Assembly: GCA_017430135.1 (NCBI GenBank)
Contig: JAFRNM010000016.1
Span: forward strand, 1-58,117
Reading direction: 5' to 3'
Source of the DNA: Clostridia bacterium
GTDB lineage: Bacteria; Bacillota; Clostridia; TANB77; CAG-508
DNA length: 58,117 nt
Shown in pieces: positions 8,569 through 16,859 of the stretch (position 1 is the first letter of the stretch; the number at the start of each line of letters is the position of its first letter). The position numbers and the translations under genes are program-made. A model generated the notes under the pieces. It worked only from the letters and a program-made list of their open reading frames with translations, was not told the origin of the DNA and made no database searches.

Positions 8569-9594
8569 CTACACAAATATTTCAAATTTTCTGTCTTTTA
8601 TTACATATGAAAATTGTTGGTCATAGTGTTTTATTGTAACATTTTCTCCAACTAATTTGTCATATAATTTTTTACTTAAACAAATTTTATATTTACTTGT
8701 AGTAGGCATTATTGGTGTAATGTCTATAATTCTTTCATTATCAGAAATATTTATTCTTTTTACTAGTTGCCAAATCCCATCTTTATAATTATATACTTTA
8801 ATATTTTTTCTTTTTAACAATATAATTCCACTACATATTATAATTCCTGTAGATGCTGTTGTAACAGCAGGTAAATTATATTCCTTTTCTTCTTGTGGTA
8901 TTTCCTCATAATTAGTTTTAATCGTAATATTTTCTATTGTTTCTTTTTCTAGTGTACCTTTATAGTTAGCAGTTGCAATATAGCTTGTTACAATAGTTCT
9001 TTCTTTTACTCCTTCATAATTCATAACACCACTATATAAACTTGGAATAGTCTCTCCATCAACTGCTTGTGTTTGAGTCACATTCCAAACAGGATTTGTT
9101 AAATAATATGTAGTACCATTTTGTTCAATTGTTTTTGGTATATTATTTAATTCATTTTGTGTTACATTATTATAATTTTTTGTAATTGTAACTTTGTATT
9201 GTTCTGTATAACTATTATTTACTTTTATATCTAATGAATCAATTTGTAATTCTAATGAGCCAATATATCCATCTTCTTCTATTTGCTTTTTCGTTTCAAA
9301 TTGATTTAATACTAAATATTTTTCATTAGTATTTACAATTTTTGTTTCTTGAATTTCCTTATCTTTAGTTAAATTAACTTTATTTTCTTGTTCCTTTATA
9401 TCTTTTAATTTATACTTTTCATTCCCTATTGATATTTCATTTTCAATAGTATTTTTATAATTATCTCTGCTTTCTACTGAAATTGTTTTTATTTCTTCAT
9501 GAGTTTTTAATTTGTTTGTATTTGCCAAACAATTAGTAGAAAGAAGGTATGCTGATAATAGCATACCTAAACCTACAACTCTTATTTTATTCAA
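8569..9594 (-). CDS. Secreted, membrane-anchored ICE protein of unknown function
   Basis: A 341-residue protein with a TTG start; the ribosome binding site AGGAGG lies inside the last codons of the upstream RHH gene, so the two are translationally coupled. Residues 1-24 form a signal peptide, about 25-245 are predicted outside the cell (many Asn/Thr/Lys, repeated NITIKTNYE-like strands), one membrane helix lies near 250-265 (TASTGIIICSGIILL), and about 75 residues form a cytoplasmic domain. The topology resembles a mating-channel surface component. I do not recognise a family. Confidence 0.7.
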   Translation of the reverse strand: MNKIRVVGLGMLLSAYLLSTNCLANTNKLKTHEEIKTISVESRDNYKNTIENEISIGNEKYKLKDIKEQENKVNLTKDKEIQETKIVNTNEKYLVLNQFETKKQIEEDGYIGSLELQIDSLDIKVNNSYTEQYKVTITKNYNNVTQNELNNIPKTIEQNGTTYYLTNPVWNVTQTQAVDGETIPSLYSGVMNYEGVKERTIVTSYIATANYKGTLEKETIENITIKTNYEEIPQEEKEYNLPAVTTASTGIIICSGIILLKRKNIKVYNYKDGIWQLVKRINISDNERIIDITPIMPTTSKYKICLSKKLYDKLVGENVTIKHYDQQFSYVIKDRKFEIFV

Positions 9595-10060
9595 ATTCTT
9601 CTTCCTCCTCTACTTGTTTTACTTTTAATTTTGTATCTTTTGTATTTACTTTTGAATTAGCTTTTATATCAACAACTTTTTTAAAATCTTTTTGGTTTTC
9701 AACTTTTATATTCTCTTTAGATTCCGTTTTAGTTGTTTCCTTTGAAGAAACTTTTGAATTTTCTTTAGCCTCTATTTTAGTTGTTTCCTTTGATTCTGCT
9801 TTCTTATTTTCTGTTTCAGCTGTTTCTTTAAAAGAAACTTTTTCATCTTCTTTAGCATCTGTTTTATTTTCTTCTTTTGCTTCAACTTTAGCATTTTCTT
9901 TTACATCAGTTTTAATTGCAGTTTTTTCGTTTAAATCCTTTTCAATTAAATTTGTAAGATATGCTTTCATTGTTGTCCTTGGCTCTAACCCTGCTAAATA
10001 TGCTTTCATTCTTTTGTCTAATTCAATATCAACATTAAATGCTATAACTTTTTTATCCAT
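9587..10060 (-). CDS. RHH-type DNA-binding protein with repetitive charged linker
   Basis: A 157-residue protein. Residues 1-50 (VIAFNVDIELDKRMKAYLAG and following helix) look like a ribbon-helix-helix domain as in relaxosome accessory or plasmid partition proteins. Residues about 55-130 are low-complexity repeats of the form KETTKxExKENxKV, an imperfect 11-residue unit rich in Lys, Glu and Thr, likely a long charged helix or flexible linker. The C-terminus is EEEEEFE, one of the recurring acidic tails. Its last codons contain the ribosome binding site for the next gene. It may tie the DNA or relaxosome to the membrane complex; this is inference. Confidence 0.65.
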   Translation of the reverse strand: MDKKVIAFNVDIELDKRMKAYLAGLEPRTTMKAYLTNLIEKDLNEKTAIKTDVKENAKVEAKEENKTDAKEDEKVSFKETAETENKKAESKETTKIEAKENSKVSSKETTKTESKENIKVENQKDFKKVVDIKANSKVNTKDTKLKVKQVEEEEEFE

Positions 10061-10107
10061 ATAATTTTCACCACCTTCCTGTAGGCATTTTCCTCTGAAA
10101 ACACCAA

Positions 10108-10806
10108 TTACTTATTAAATGTTTGAAATATAATATTTCTTAATTCTGCATTAAACAGAATTGTTAAGCCTATTGATGTAAGAATAAAAACTGCAAAATA
10201 ACAAATTAGCTTTACTAATCTAGTAACTGCCTCCATAAAAATTGCAAAAAAATAAACACTATTAGGATTCTCATGTGTTTCTACTTTTTCAACTTTATTT
10301 TCTTTGTTTTTATGCTTTATGATTTTTTCCTTGACATCAAGAAATTTTTGCTTGAATTTATTTGCTTTTGTTTCTTTTATTTCCACTTGCCTTATAAAGC
10401 GTTTGGCATCTTTTTTCTCTAGTCCTCCTTGCAATAAGCATTTTCTTATTTCCAATTGTATTTGGTTTTCATCGCTACTATTAATTAAATTATATATTCC
10501 TATTTCATAAAGCGAAGTCAATATATAATTTTGATTATCAAATCCTTTTGCGATTACAATAATTTTTGTATTTAAATACAGCTCTTGAAATACTTTAATG
10601 CTATTTATAAATTCCTCTTCTGTGTCTTTTATTTGATTTAAATCAATTATTAAGAATTTAATCAAATAAAAATTTACTTTTGTTTGTTTTATATATTTTA
10701 AGAAATCTAACTCTTCTATTTCTCTACTTAATATCATGATATTTGTTTCTACACAAATATTTTCTATTAAGTTTGCAATAGAATTACTTGCAATGTAACT
10801 TAACAT
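10108..10806 (-). CDS. Receiver-like domain protein with C-terminal membrane helix
   Basis: A 232-residue protein with AGGAGG 8 nt before the ATG. Residues 1-125 have the alternating strand-helix pattern of a pseudo-receiver domain (FLIIDLNQI, TKIIVIAKGF), like the N-domain of TadZ/FlhG-type localisation ATPases but without a following ATPase. A basic linker (KHKNKENKVEK) and a helix near 190-222 (VKLICYFAVFILTSIGLTILF) anchor it to the membrane. Located in the T4SS operon, it may place the transfer complex in the cell; this is inferred from shape only. Confidence 0.55.
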   Translation of the reverse strand: MLSYIASNSIANLIENICVETNIMILSREIEELDFLKYIKQTKVNFYLIKFLIIDLNQIKDTEEEFINSIKVFQELYLNTKIIVIAKGFDNQNYILTSLYEIGIYNLINSSDENQIQLEIRKCLLQGGLEKKDAKRFIRQVEIKETKANKFKQKFLDVKEKIIKHKNKENKVEKVETHENPNSVYFFAIFMEAVTRLVKLICYFAVFILTSIGLTILFNAELRNIIFQTFNK

Positions 10807-10818
10807 TTCTTACACCTC

Positions 10819-11004
10819 CTAATCTAGAGCCTCCTCACTATAAGGCACATCATATATTACATTGTTAGATTCCAAGTAAACTATGTTATTTGTTTTGTCT
10901 TTTTCCTTGCCTAGTTTCCAAAACAAATTATTTAATACAACAACTATAACAAGTACAGCAAATATTGCTATATAACAAAACAACTCCTTTTTATTTTTAT
11001 CCAT
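10819..11004 (-). CDS. Small T4SS-operon membrane protein
   Basis: About 61 residues from ATG 11004 (AAGGAAG upstream), overlapping the end of the M23 hydrolase gene by a few bases, so co-translated. One membrane helix (LFCYIAIFAVLVIVVVLNNLFW) follows a short basic N-terminus; the rest is an acidic external tail ending SEEALD. Unknown role, likely an accessory subunit of the mating channel. Confidence 0.6.
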   Translation of the reverse strand: MDKNKKELFCYIAIFAVLVIVVVLNNLFWKLGKEKDKTNNIVYLESNNVIYDVPYSEEALD

Positions 11005-11608
11005 TACTTCCTTCTTTCTCCGTAAATAGATACGGTGCAGGGTCAATCGCATATTGATTTGAGCCTGAATTTGTTCTTATTTCAAAATGTAAATGGTCAC
11101 CTGTAGAATTTCCTGTTGAGCCTTGTGTTCCTATCACTTGCCCTAGAGTTACTTGTTGTCCTTTTTCTACTTGTAAAGACCTATCTCGCATATGACCATA
11201 AAAACTATAAAATGTCTTTCCATTTTCATCTGTATGCTTTATTTCTACACAATTTCCATAGCCACCTTGCCATCCTGCCCAAGTAACTTCACCATCAGCA
11301 ACTGACATTACTTTACTACCTAAACTACCACAAAGGTCAATTCCTGTATGGTTTGAATGTACTACTCCATGAGCCTCTCGCTTTCCAAATTTACTTGTAA
11401 CTTGAATAAAATTCTCAACAGGCATTGGAAGTTTCCCTTTATAAACTATATTTCCTTGTTCTACTTGTGTAGTTTCCTCTTCTGTAGTATTGTCTTCATT
11501 TCTTTTATATCCGTCTTTTCCCATAAAAAGAAAAAACTTAATATAAGTACCACATAAAATTATAATAAATATTGTTATTCCAATAATAACTCTAAACCTT
11601 TTACGCAT
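10997..11608 (-). CDS. Membrane-anchored M23 (LytM) peptidoglycan endopeptidase of the T4SS
   Basis: About 203 residues from ATG 11608. An N-terminal signal anchor (about 4-25) precedes a linker and an M23 domain with the zinc ligands: His and Asp in HTGIDLCG and the HLHFE motif near the C-terminus. It should cut cross-links of the cell wall so that the conjugation channel can pass, the job done by VirB1-like enzymes in Gram-positive systems. The gene overlaps the end of virB4 and the start of the next small gene. Confidence 0.88.
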   Translation of the reverse strand: MRKRFRVIIGITIFIIILCGTYIKFFLFMGKDGYKRNEDNTTEEETTQVEQGNIVYKGKLPMPVENFIQVTSKFGKREAHGVVHSNHTGIDLCGSLGSKVMSVADGEVTWAGWQGGYGNCVEIKHTDENGKTFYSFYGHMRDRSLQVEKGQQVTLGQVIGTQGSTGNSTGDHLHFEIRTNSGSNQYAIDPAPYLFTEKEGSNG

Positions 11609-13389
11609 AGTTACTCTCTTTCTTAAATTTGGAGTCAATCAACTCCAATTCATATTGAAATAGTTTAAATATTACATACATTTTTCTTACTCCTGCCATA
11701 AATACACATTCACCAACATTTGCATTAAAAATCATTTTTTCTTCCTGCTCTGTTAAGTTAAATGTTGTAACAATATCTTGTAAGTCCTTTCCATCACATT
11801 TAAAAAATAATTTATAGGTACTATTAGCAAGAAGGCTTTGCCCATATAATCTAATTTTTTCATCTAAAAAATCTTCAATACTTTGAGTGATAACACAAAT
11901 ACTGCTGTTATGCTTTCTTGCTAATTTACTAATATATCTCACATATTCCAATGTTTGTGGAATGTTTGGATCTACAAGTATATGGCATTCGTCTGCAATT
12001 AGCATTGTTTTTTCGTTTGGGTCTTTGCTTAAAATATCCCATGTATAAGATAAAATATTATAATACTGAGCTCTCTTATATTGGATTTGGAATTTTTGCA
12101 TTGTAGATGTATTAAAAACTGAAATTTTAGTATCTATTTCAATGTTTGTATATCCATTCCAAATACTAGATGCTTGTCCTATACATATTGTTCTAAATAA
12201 TGCTAATAGTTTTTCGTATACATCACTTTTATTAAGCTTGTTTTTCTTTTCTAATAAAAAATACAAATCTTCCAATATTGGAAAATCTGTATTTTTTAAT
12301 TTGCTTATATCAGTATCTTTTGTGATATTAAATTTTTTGTATAATTCTTCTAATACTAAATCTAACTTTGAAAATTCTATTTCTGTAAGTGATGGATAAA
12401 GTATTTGGAAAAATGTTTGTAAAAACTGAAAATGCAATGATAATGCATTTTTACTATTTTCTTCATCTCTATTAATTCTAACCTGCAAAGGATTTAAAAC
12501 TCCTCCTCCATTAGTTCCATCACAGGCAATTACATTACCTTTTAAATTATTACAAAGGTATGAATATTCATCTTCTGCATCTATTATTAAAAGTTTTGTA
12601 GTTGGTAATTCATTTATAATCATATGCTTAACTGCCATACTTTTGCCTGAACCTGAACTCCCAACAACAAACATATTGCTATTGCCTCTGCCTAAATCTC
12701 TATTCCAAATATTAAAAATAATTATTCCGCCATTTTGACTTATACCCCAATAATATCCGTTTTGGTCTATAAATGTTTCAGTATTAAACAAAAATCCTCC
12801 AGTAAATGTACTTGTTAATATGTTTCTTTTAAAGTTTTTACTTAATTCTGTTTGTATTGTAAAAAATGGTGCAATTGCTTTAAATCCCTCCATTTGTAAA
12901 AAATTAGTTAGATTTCTTATTTTTAATTTTTGCCTTTGTACTTCTGTTTCTACCTCTTTACATCTTAACTTTAGTTCTTCCTCTTCTTCTGCAGAAACCA
13001 AAATATATATTGTTAAGTAAGAAACTACCTCATTATTTTGAATCATTCTATTAATAATGTCACTAGCCTCTTGAATCTCTCTTTCTTTCATTTGTCTACT
13101 TGATTCATTTTTTGCAATTTTTGCTAAACCTGTTGCATCTCTAATTCTAGAATCCAAGCTGTCAATTAGTTCTGCATTATCTGTCGGCTCAATATTTATA
13201 GAAAATATTGCTCCTACATTATTTACTAAATTTCCTAACCATTTTAATTCTACATTAGATGGGTAGTGAACTATTGTATATACTTTGCAGAAACGATTTC
13301 CAAAATATATTTTGTTTCTGTCAAATTGTAAGCCACCGAGTTGGTGTTATCAAATCAATTAATTCATAGTTAGTCTCTTGTTTTTTCAA
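11601..13389 (-). CDS. virB4: VirB4/TraE-type T4SS ATPase, needs one +1 frameshift at CGG
   Basis: The coding sequence begins at TTG 13389, overlapping the methyltransferase stop (aaTTGa), and reads 17 codons (KKQETNYELIDLITPT). It then meets a zero-frame CGG (13338-13336) followed four codons later by TGA. Skipping the base at 13338 gives GGT GGC TTA CAA TTT GAC and opens 578 more codons without a stop, for 595 residues. The extended N-terminus (GNRFCKVYTIVHYPSNVELKWL) is typical of TraE proteins, so it is real coding sequence. The ATPase domain has Walker A GSSGSGKS and Walker B MLIADECHIL. VirB4 energises assembly of the mating channel at the membrane. The first ATG in the long frame is at 13157, which would give a 518-residue product lacking the N-domain. 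Confidence 0.88.
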
Positions 13390-14087
13390 TTTGCCTCACC
13401 CACTTTATTTTGAACAGCCTCTGCTATTCTTCTATTGGCAATTTCAAAATACTCCTTGTTTATTTCAAAACCTATGAATTTTCTATTTTTATTTATTGCT
13501 CCTACAAGTGTTGTTCCACTACCTGCAAAACAATCTAAAATGACATCTCCTTCTTTACTTGAATTTTCTATATGATATTCAATAAATGTTAGTGGTTTTA
13601 TTGTAGGATGACCATATTTCTTTTTATCTACTTGATTTACTCCTGAGATATAATATTTATGCTTTGTGTGATAGTTACCATATAACTTAACTCCCTTTTC
13701 TCTTGCAAATATTACATATTCAGTATCAGGTAAATAAATATTATTTGTAAGTGGACTTGGATTTTGTTTGTGCCAAGTCAACACCTCAAAATTACAATTT
13801 TTATTTTTAAAATATTCTAATAACTCTAATATTTGTCTTTTAGAGCAGTATATATAAATATTTATTTTTTTCATTTTAGAAATTAATAAATCTAAAACTT
13901 TTAAATCAAAACCATCTTTTAAATCTAAAAGATCATTTGCATAATTATTAAAACCATTTGGTTTCTTTATTTTGTTAATATCTAATTTATATGGTGGGTC
14001 TATTATAACTAAATCAATACTTTTGTCATCTAATAACTTTATGCCCTCCATACAATCCATGTTATAAATTTTATTATATTCTATCAA
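13386..14087 (-). CDS. DNA adenine-N6 (or cytosine-N4) methyltransferase
   Basis: A 233-residue methyltransferase. Motif IV is DPPY (residue ~30, VIIDPPYKLD) and the SAM-binding motif I is near the end (DCFAGSGTT), so motif order is that of the beta class. A HPTIKPL segment precedes motif I, as usual in this class. It transfers a methyl group from SAM to DNA. It sits inside the T4SS operon between the VirB4-N-like gene (overlap of 14 bases) and virB4 (overlap of 4 bases). No restriction enzyme gene is visible. It probably marks the element's DNA against recipient restriction or controls expression; the element also carries its own SAM synthetase. Confidence 0.9.
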   Translation of the reverse strand: MIEYNKIYNMDCMEGIKLLDDKSIDLVIIDPPYKLDINKIKKPNGFNNYANDLLDLKDGFDLKVLDLLISKMKKINIYIYCSKRQILELLEYFKNKNCNFEVLTWHKQNPSPLTNNIYLPDTEYVIFAREKGVKLYGNYHTKHKYYISGVNQVDKKKYGHPTIKPLTFIEYHIENSSKEGDVILDCFAGSGTTLVGAINKNRKFIGFEINKEYFEIANRRIAEAVQNKVGEAN

Positions 14088-14673
14088 TCTTTCTCCTTAT
14101 TTTTACGATATTATCTCTATAATCCGTATCCTCCTTACGAGCAAATTCTGGTATTGTGAAACTCTTAACTAGCAATATGATTTCGTTCTTTTCTAAGATT
14201 TTTGTTTGAAAATCTGAATTGCTAAATCTCTGTTTCCAATTGTTTGCTCTTTTCAATAATTTTTCTGTTGAATTTTCGCTCTCCTTTTCCCATATACACA
14301 AATAGAATTCACTTTCAATTATGTTTTTATCTGCAACTAATTCATGTGTATTAATTATTCTATTTTCTACAATTCTAATTCCAATTTCATCTGTTAGTGA
14401 TTTCTTTAGTTCTTGTTGTTCATTAACAAAATCTTGTATATCAACTTTTCTCGGAATTACAAAAATTGTATATGGTTGCTGTTCGTTGCTAAATTCAATG
14501 CTCATTTTGTCCATTTTAACTTCGAGTTCATCCTCTGAAAATAAATCTGTATTTATTGGATTAACTTTTAAAAATAAAATGGCTTGTCCATCTAATGTTC
14601 TTAAACAATTATTATCAATATCTTTTATATTTAAGAATTCATTTAATGTTTTATTTTGTTGTTTCTTTATTAT
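14074..14673 (-). CDS. T4SS protein resembling the VirB4 N-terminal region (TrsD-like)
   Basis: About 199 residues from TTG 14673, which has GGAG 5 nt upstream and overlaps the end of the PrgI gene; an ATG lies at 14688. The sequence (TLDGQAILFLKVNPINTDLFSEDELEVKMDKMSIEFSNE) has the pattern of the small protein found between PrgI and VirB4 in Gram-positive T4SS clusters. No ATPase motifs. It probably joins VirB4 to the membrane complex. Family identity is by context and pattern only. Confidence 0.6.
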   Translation of the reverse strand: MIKKQQNKTLNEFLNIKDIDNNCLRTLDGQAILFLKVNPINTDLFSEDELEVKMDKMSIEFSNEQQPYTIFVIPRKVDIQDFVNEQQELKKSLTDEIGIRIVENRIINTHELVADKNIIESEFYLCIWEKESENSTEKLLKRANNWKQRFSNSDFQTKILEKNEIILLVKSFTIPEFARKEDTDYRDNIVKIRRKIDRI

Positions 14674-14983
14674 CAAATGCTCTCCTTTCATACTTATAGC
14701 CTTTTTGCATAAGTTCATACTTTACCATATTTCTAATACTATCTGCCATTGAGAAATTATTTCTGTTTTTAGTAAAAAATACAACTGCCATTACAACACA
14801 TCCAATTACAAAAAATGTTGAAATTAACAATACATTTGTAATTAGATAAATTATATACGCAATTATTACTGCGACTACTAAAACTATAATTGTTTTGACT
14901 AATTCCTCAACACCATACCCATCAAAAAATTCAGTTTTTAATCTAATTTGAGCTGGAATATTAATTGTCTTTTTTTCCTGCAT
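14651..14983 (-). CDS. PrgI-family (VirB3-like) T4SS membrane protein
   Basis: A 110-residue protein. The N-terminus (INIPAQIRLKTEFFDGYGVEEL) followed by two membrane helices (about 30-50 and 53-70) and a C-terminal IRNMVKYELMQKGYKYE is characteristic of PrgI-family proteins of Gram-positive T4SSs. It forms part of the inner-membrane platform with VirB4 and VirB6. It follows the two-helix membrane protein gene by 3 nt. Confidence 0.88.
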   Translation of the reverse strand: MQEKKTINIPAQIRLKTEFFDGYGVEELVKTIIVLVVAVIIAYIIYLITNVLLISTFFVIGCVVMAVVFFTKNRNNFSMADSIRNMVKYELMQKGYKYERRAFDNKETTK

Positions 14984-14986
14984 TTT

Positions 14987-15616
14987 CTACTCCTCCTTTT
15001 GTTGCTCTACTTTTTCTTGGTTTTGTTGTTCAGCATTTACTTGATTTTGTTTTTCTTTTTCTTCTTTTGCATTTATATAATCATCATAAGAATATGATGA
15101 TGGGAACACAAATCCATCAGAATCTCTATAATAATCAATACTTGCATAAAAACCTTTCCAAAAATCTTGGCAATCACCAAATGGTCTCAAAAATGATACA
15201 TTTTTAATTGTTTTACTTGCTCCATACAATCCAACACCTTGCTTTAAACTTCCATCAATTGATTGTGTAGATGTAATTGTCTTTCCTGTATCTGTTACTA
15301 CATACCTTCTTCCATTAATAGTAACTACCTCTCTATTTTGTGCATCTTTATCTTCTATTTTGGCAAATGTTGGGTCACCCAGCCCTTCATCTGCGATTTG
15401 CACAGTACCACCAAAATAGTCTTTTGGAATTTCTATAAATGTTAATGCAAGAGTAATTAAAACACTTGCTATAATTGTATTTTTTGCAAGTTTTATATAT
15501 TTGGCTTTACTATCAGGCTCTATTGCCATTTTTATCATAAATACTAAAAATGTTACTCCTCCAATAGTTAAACCTAAATATTTTAATACACTAACTATCT
15601 CTCTTAAAGATTCTAT
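14987..15616 (-). CDS. T4SS-associated membrane protein, probable AUA start
   Basis: The first ATG (15538) has no ribosome binding site. The open frame continues upstream to AUA 15616, which lies 8 nt after GGAGGAGG and next to the virB6 stop. The longer protein (209 residues) gains a membrane helix (YLGLTIGGVTFLVFMI) before the second one (TIIASVLITLALTF), giving a sensible two-helix N-terminus. The remainder (FAKIEDKDAQNREVVTINGRRYVVTDTG) is a small soluble domain, and the C-terminus is Gln/Glu-rich. No ATG, GTG or TTG lies between 15616 and 15538 in frame. The AUA start is inferred; the gene itself is well supported by position and composition. Confidence 0.6.
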   Translation of the reverse strand: MESLREIVSVLKYLGLTIGGVTFLVFMIKMAIEPDSKAKYIKLAKNTIIASVLITLALTFIEIPKDYFGGTVQIADEGLGDPTFAKIEDKDAQNREVVTINGRRYVVTDTGKTITSTQSIDGSLKQGVGLYGASKTIKNVSFLRPFGDCQDFWKGFYASIDYYRDSDGFVFPSSYSYDDYINAKEEKEKQNQVNAEQQNQEKVEQQKEE

Positions 15617-15618
15617 AT

Positions 15619-16462
15619 CTATCGCCTCCTCCTTGAATGTGGTAATAATGCTCTTATATTTCTTGCTGTATGACCTACACTATTAAAAACATTTCCATTT
15701 GGCTTTATTAAGTATTTGCCCAAAATTATTGGTGTATTAACAGCCATTACTGCAATTGCTATTGCATAAACTAAATGTCCATTTGTTGTAACTAATATGC
15801 TTAAATTCATTAAGCTTAATTGAGTAACCAATGTAAATGCTGTCATTAAAAATCCTCTTATATATTCAGGAAATACTCCTTCATCTGAATTTAGCAATCC
15901 GTATCGATGCAAATGGAATTCCCATTCTCATTAAAAGCATTTCTACACCTTTCATAATAAACTGGCATATTAGTATAAGCCATGTTATAAGCAATACTAA
16001 ACAAGAAATTGCTGTAAATATTCCACCTGCAATATTATCACTTAAAGCTTTTGCTAGACTTACCGTTTTAATTGGCATAGCATTAATAATACTACCTAAT
16101 AAATCACTTGTAATACCAACAAAAATATCATATATTTCTTTAAAACATATCATTACAATTGCTGCCTTTAGCAAACCTATTACTAAATGAATTGGATTTT
16201 TTTCTGCATCTCCATCATTTTGTAAAAAATATGTTTTTATTAATTTACTTATAAAAACTATTACTAATATAAAACAAGCAAAACTAAAAATCACTTGATA
16301 TATAGCATTAAAATCTATTTTCGCTCCACCATCTACTTGTATTGAATTTAATTCACGCTCAATATAAAACACTAAATTCACCATACTTTTAAATAGGGAA
16401 TTTAGTGTTGCCTCCGAGCCATCTATAAATTTTTGAATTAACTCCACAAGCATATCTGCCAT
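15619..16462 (-). CDS. virB6: VirB6/TrbL-type T4SS channel protein, needs one +1 frameshift at CGG
   Basis: From ATG 16462 the frame reads 187 codons to GIPFASI and then meets zero-frame CGG (15901-15899), with TGA five codons later. Skipping base 15901 gives GGA TTG CTA AAT TCA GAT (GLLNSD) and continues 93 codons, for 280 residues. The joined sequence MRMGIPFASI-GLLNSDEGVF matches the conserved MR-x-G-x-P-x-A-x-x-GLLNSDGG region of this family. There are about six membrane helices. It forms the polytopic inner-membrane part of the conjugation channel. The stop overlaps the AUA start region of the next gene. Confidence 0.88.
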
Positions 16463-16520
16463 ATTTTACATCACCTCTTTTTACCATAATAAAAAGAATG
16501 ACCTCTGCCATTCTCCATAA

Positions 16521-16859
16521 CTATTTATAAAAACTTAATATTACATCAATTAATGCTAAACCAGTTGTAATTAATACCATACTTATTAGTGTAGTTTTTA
16601 TATTTTGCATATTTCTTCGTCTTTCTCCTTCATCATTTGTTTTTAAGCAATACACATAATAAATAAAATAGCCACCACAAATTGTTATACCAATTCCTGT
16701 TAGCCATTTTATTACTGCATCTGCTAAATTCTTTGTTCCTGTGACCAGTTTTGTGCTTTCAAAACTCTCTGCATGAACTACTTGATTTATTGAAATCATC
16801 AGCATTACAATTACTGCTATTTTCAATATTATTTTAATTCTTTTTATGTTTTTCTTGGA
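16521..16859 (-). CDS. VirB2/TrbC-like T4SS subunit
   Basis: About 112 residues from the ATG before SKKNIKR (GGAG 7 nt upstream); a longer in-frame start overlaps traG further. The first ~30 residues form a signal sequence (IKIILKIAVIVMLMISINQVVHA) with a likely cleavage after VHA. Two further hydrophobic helices follow (ITICGGYFIYYVYC and TTLISMVLITTGLALIDVILSF). This layout is that of VirB2/TrbC-like pilin-related subunits in Gram-positive systems. It lies directly between traG and virB6. Confidence 0.7.
   Translation of the reverse strand, partial: SKKNIKRIKIILKIAVIVMLMISINQVVHAESFESTKLVTGTKNLADAVIKWLTGIGITICGGYFIYYVYCLKTNDEGERRRNMQNIKTTLISMVLITTGLALIDVILSFYK

Noticed and set aside
15619..15912. 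A separate 97-codon membrane protein
   Set aside because: It is the C-terminal third of VirB6, joined at the CGG at 15901.
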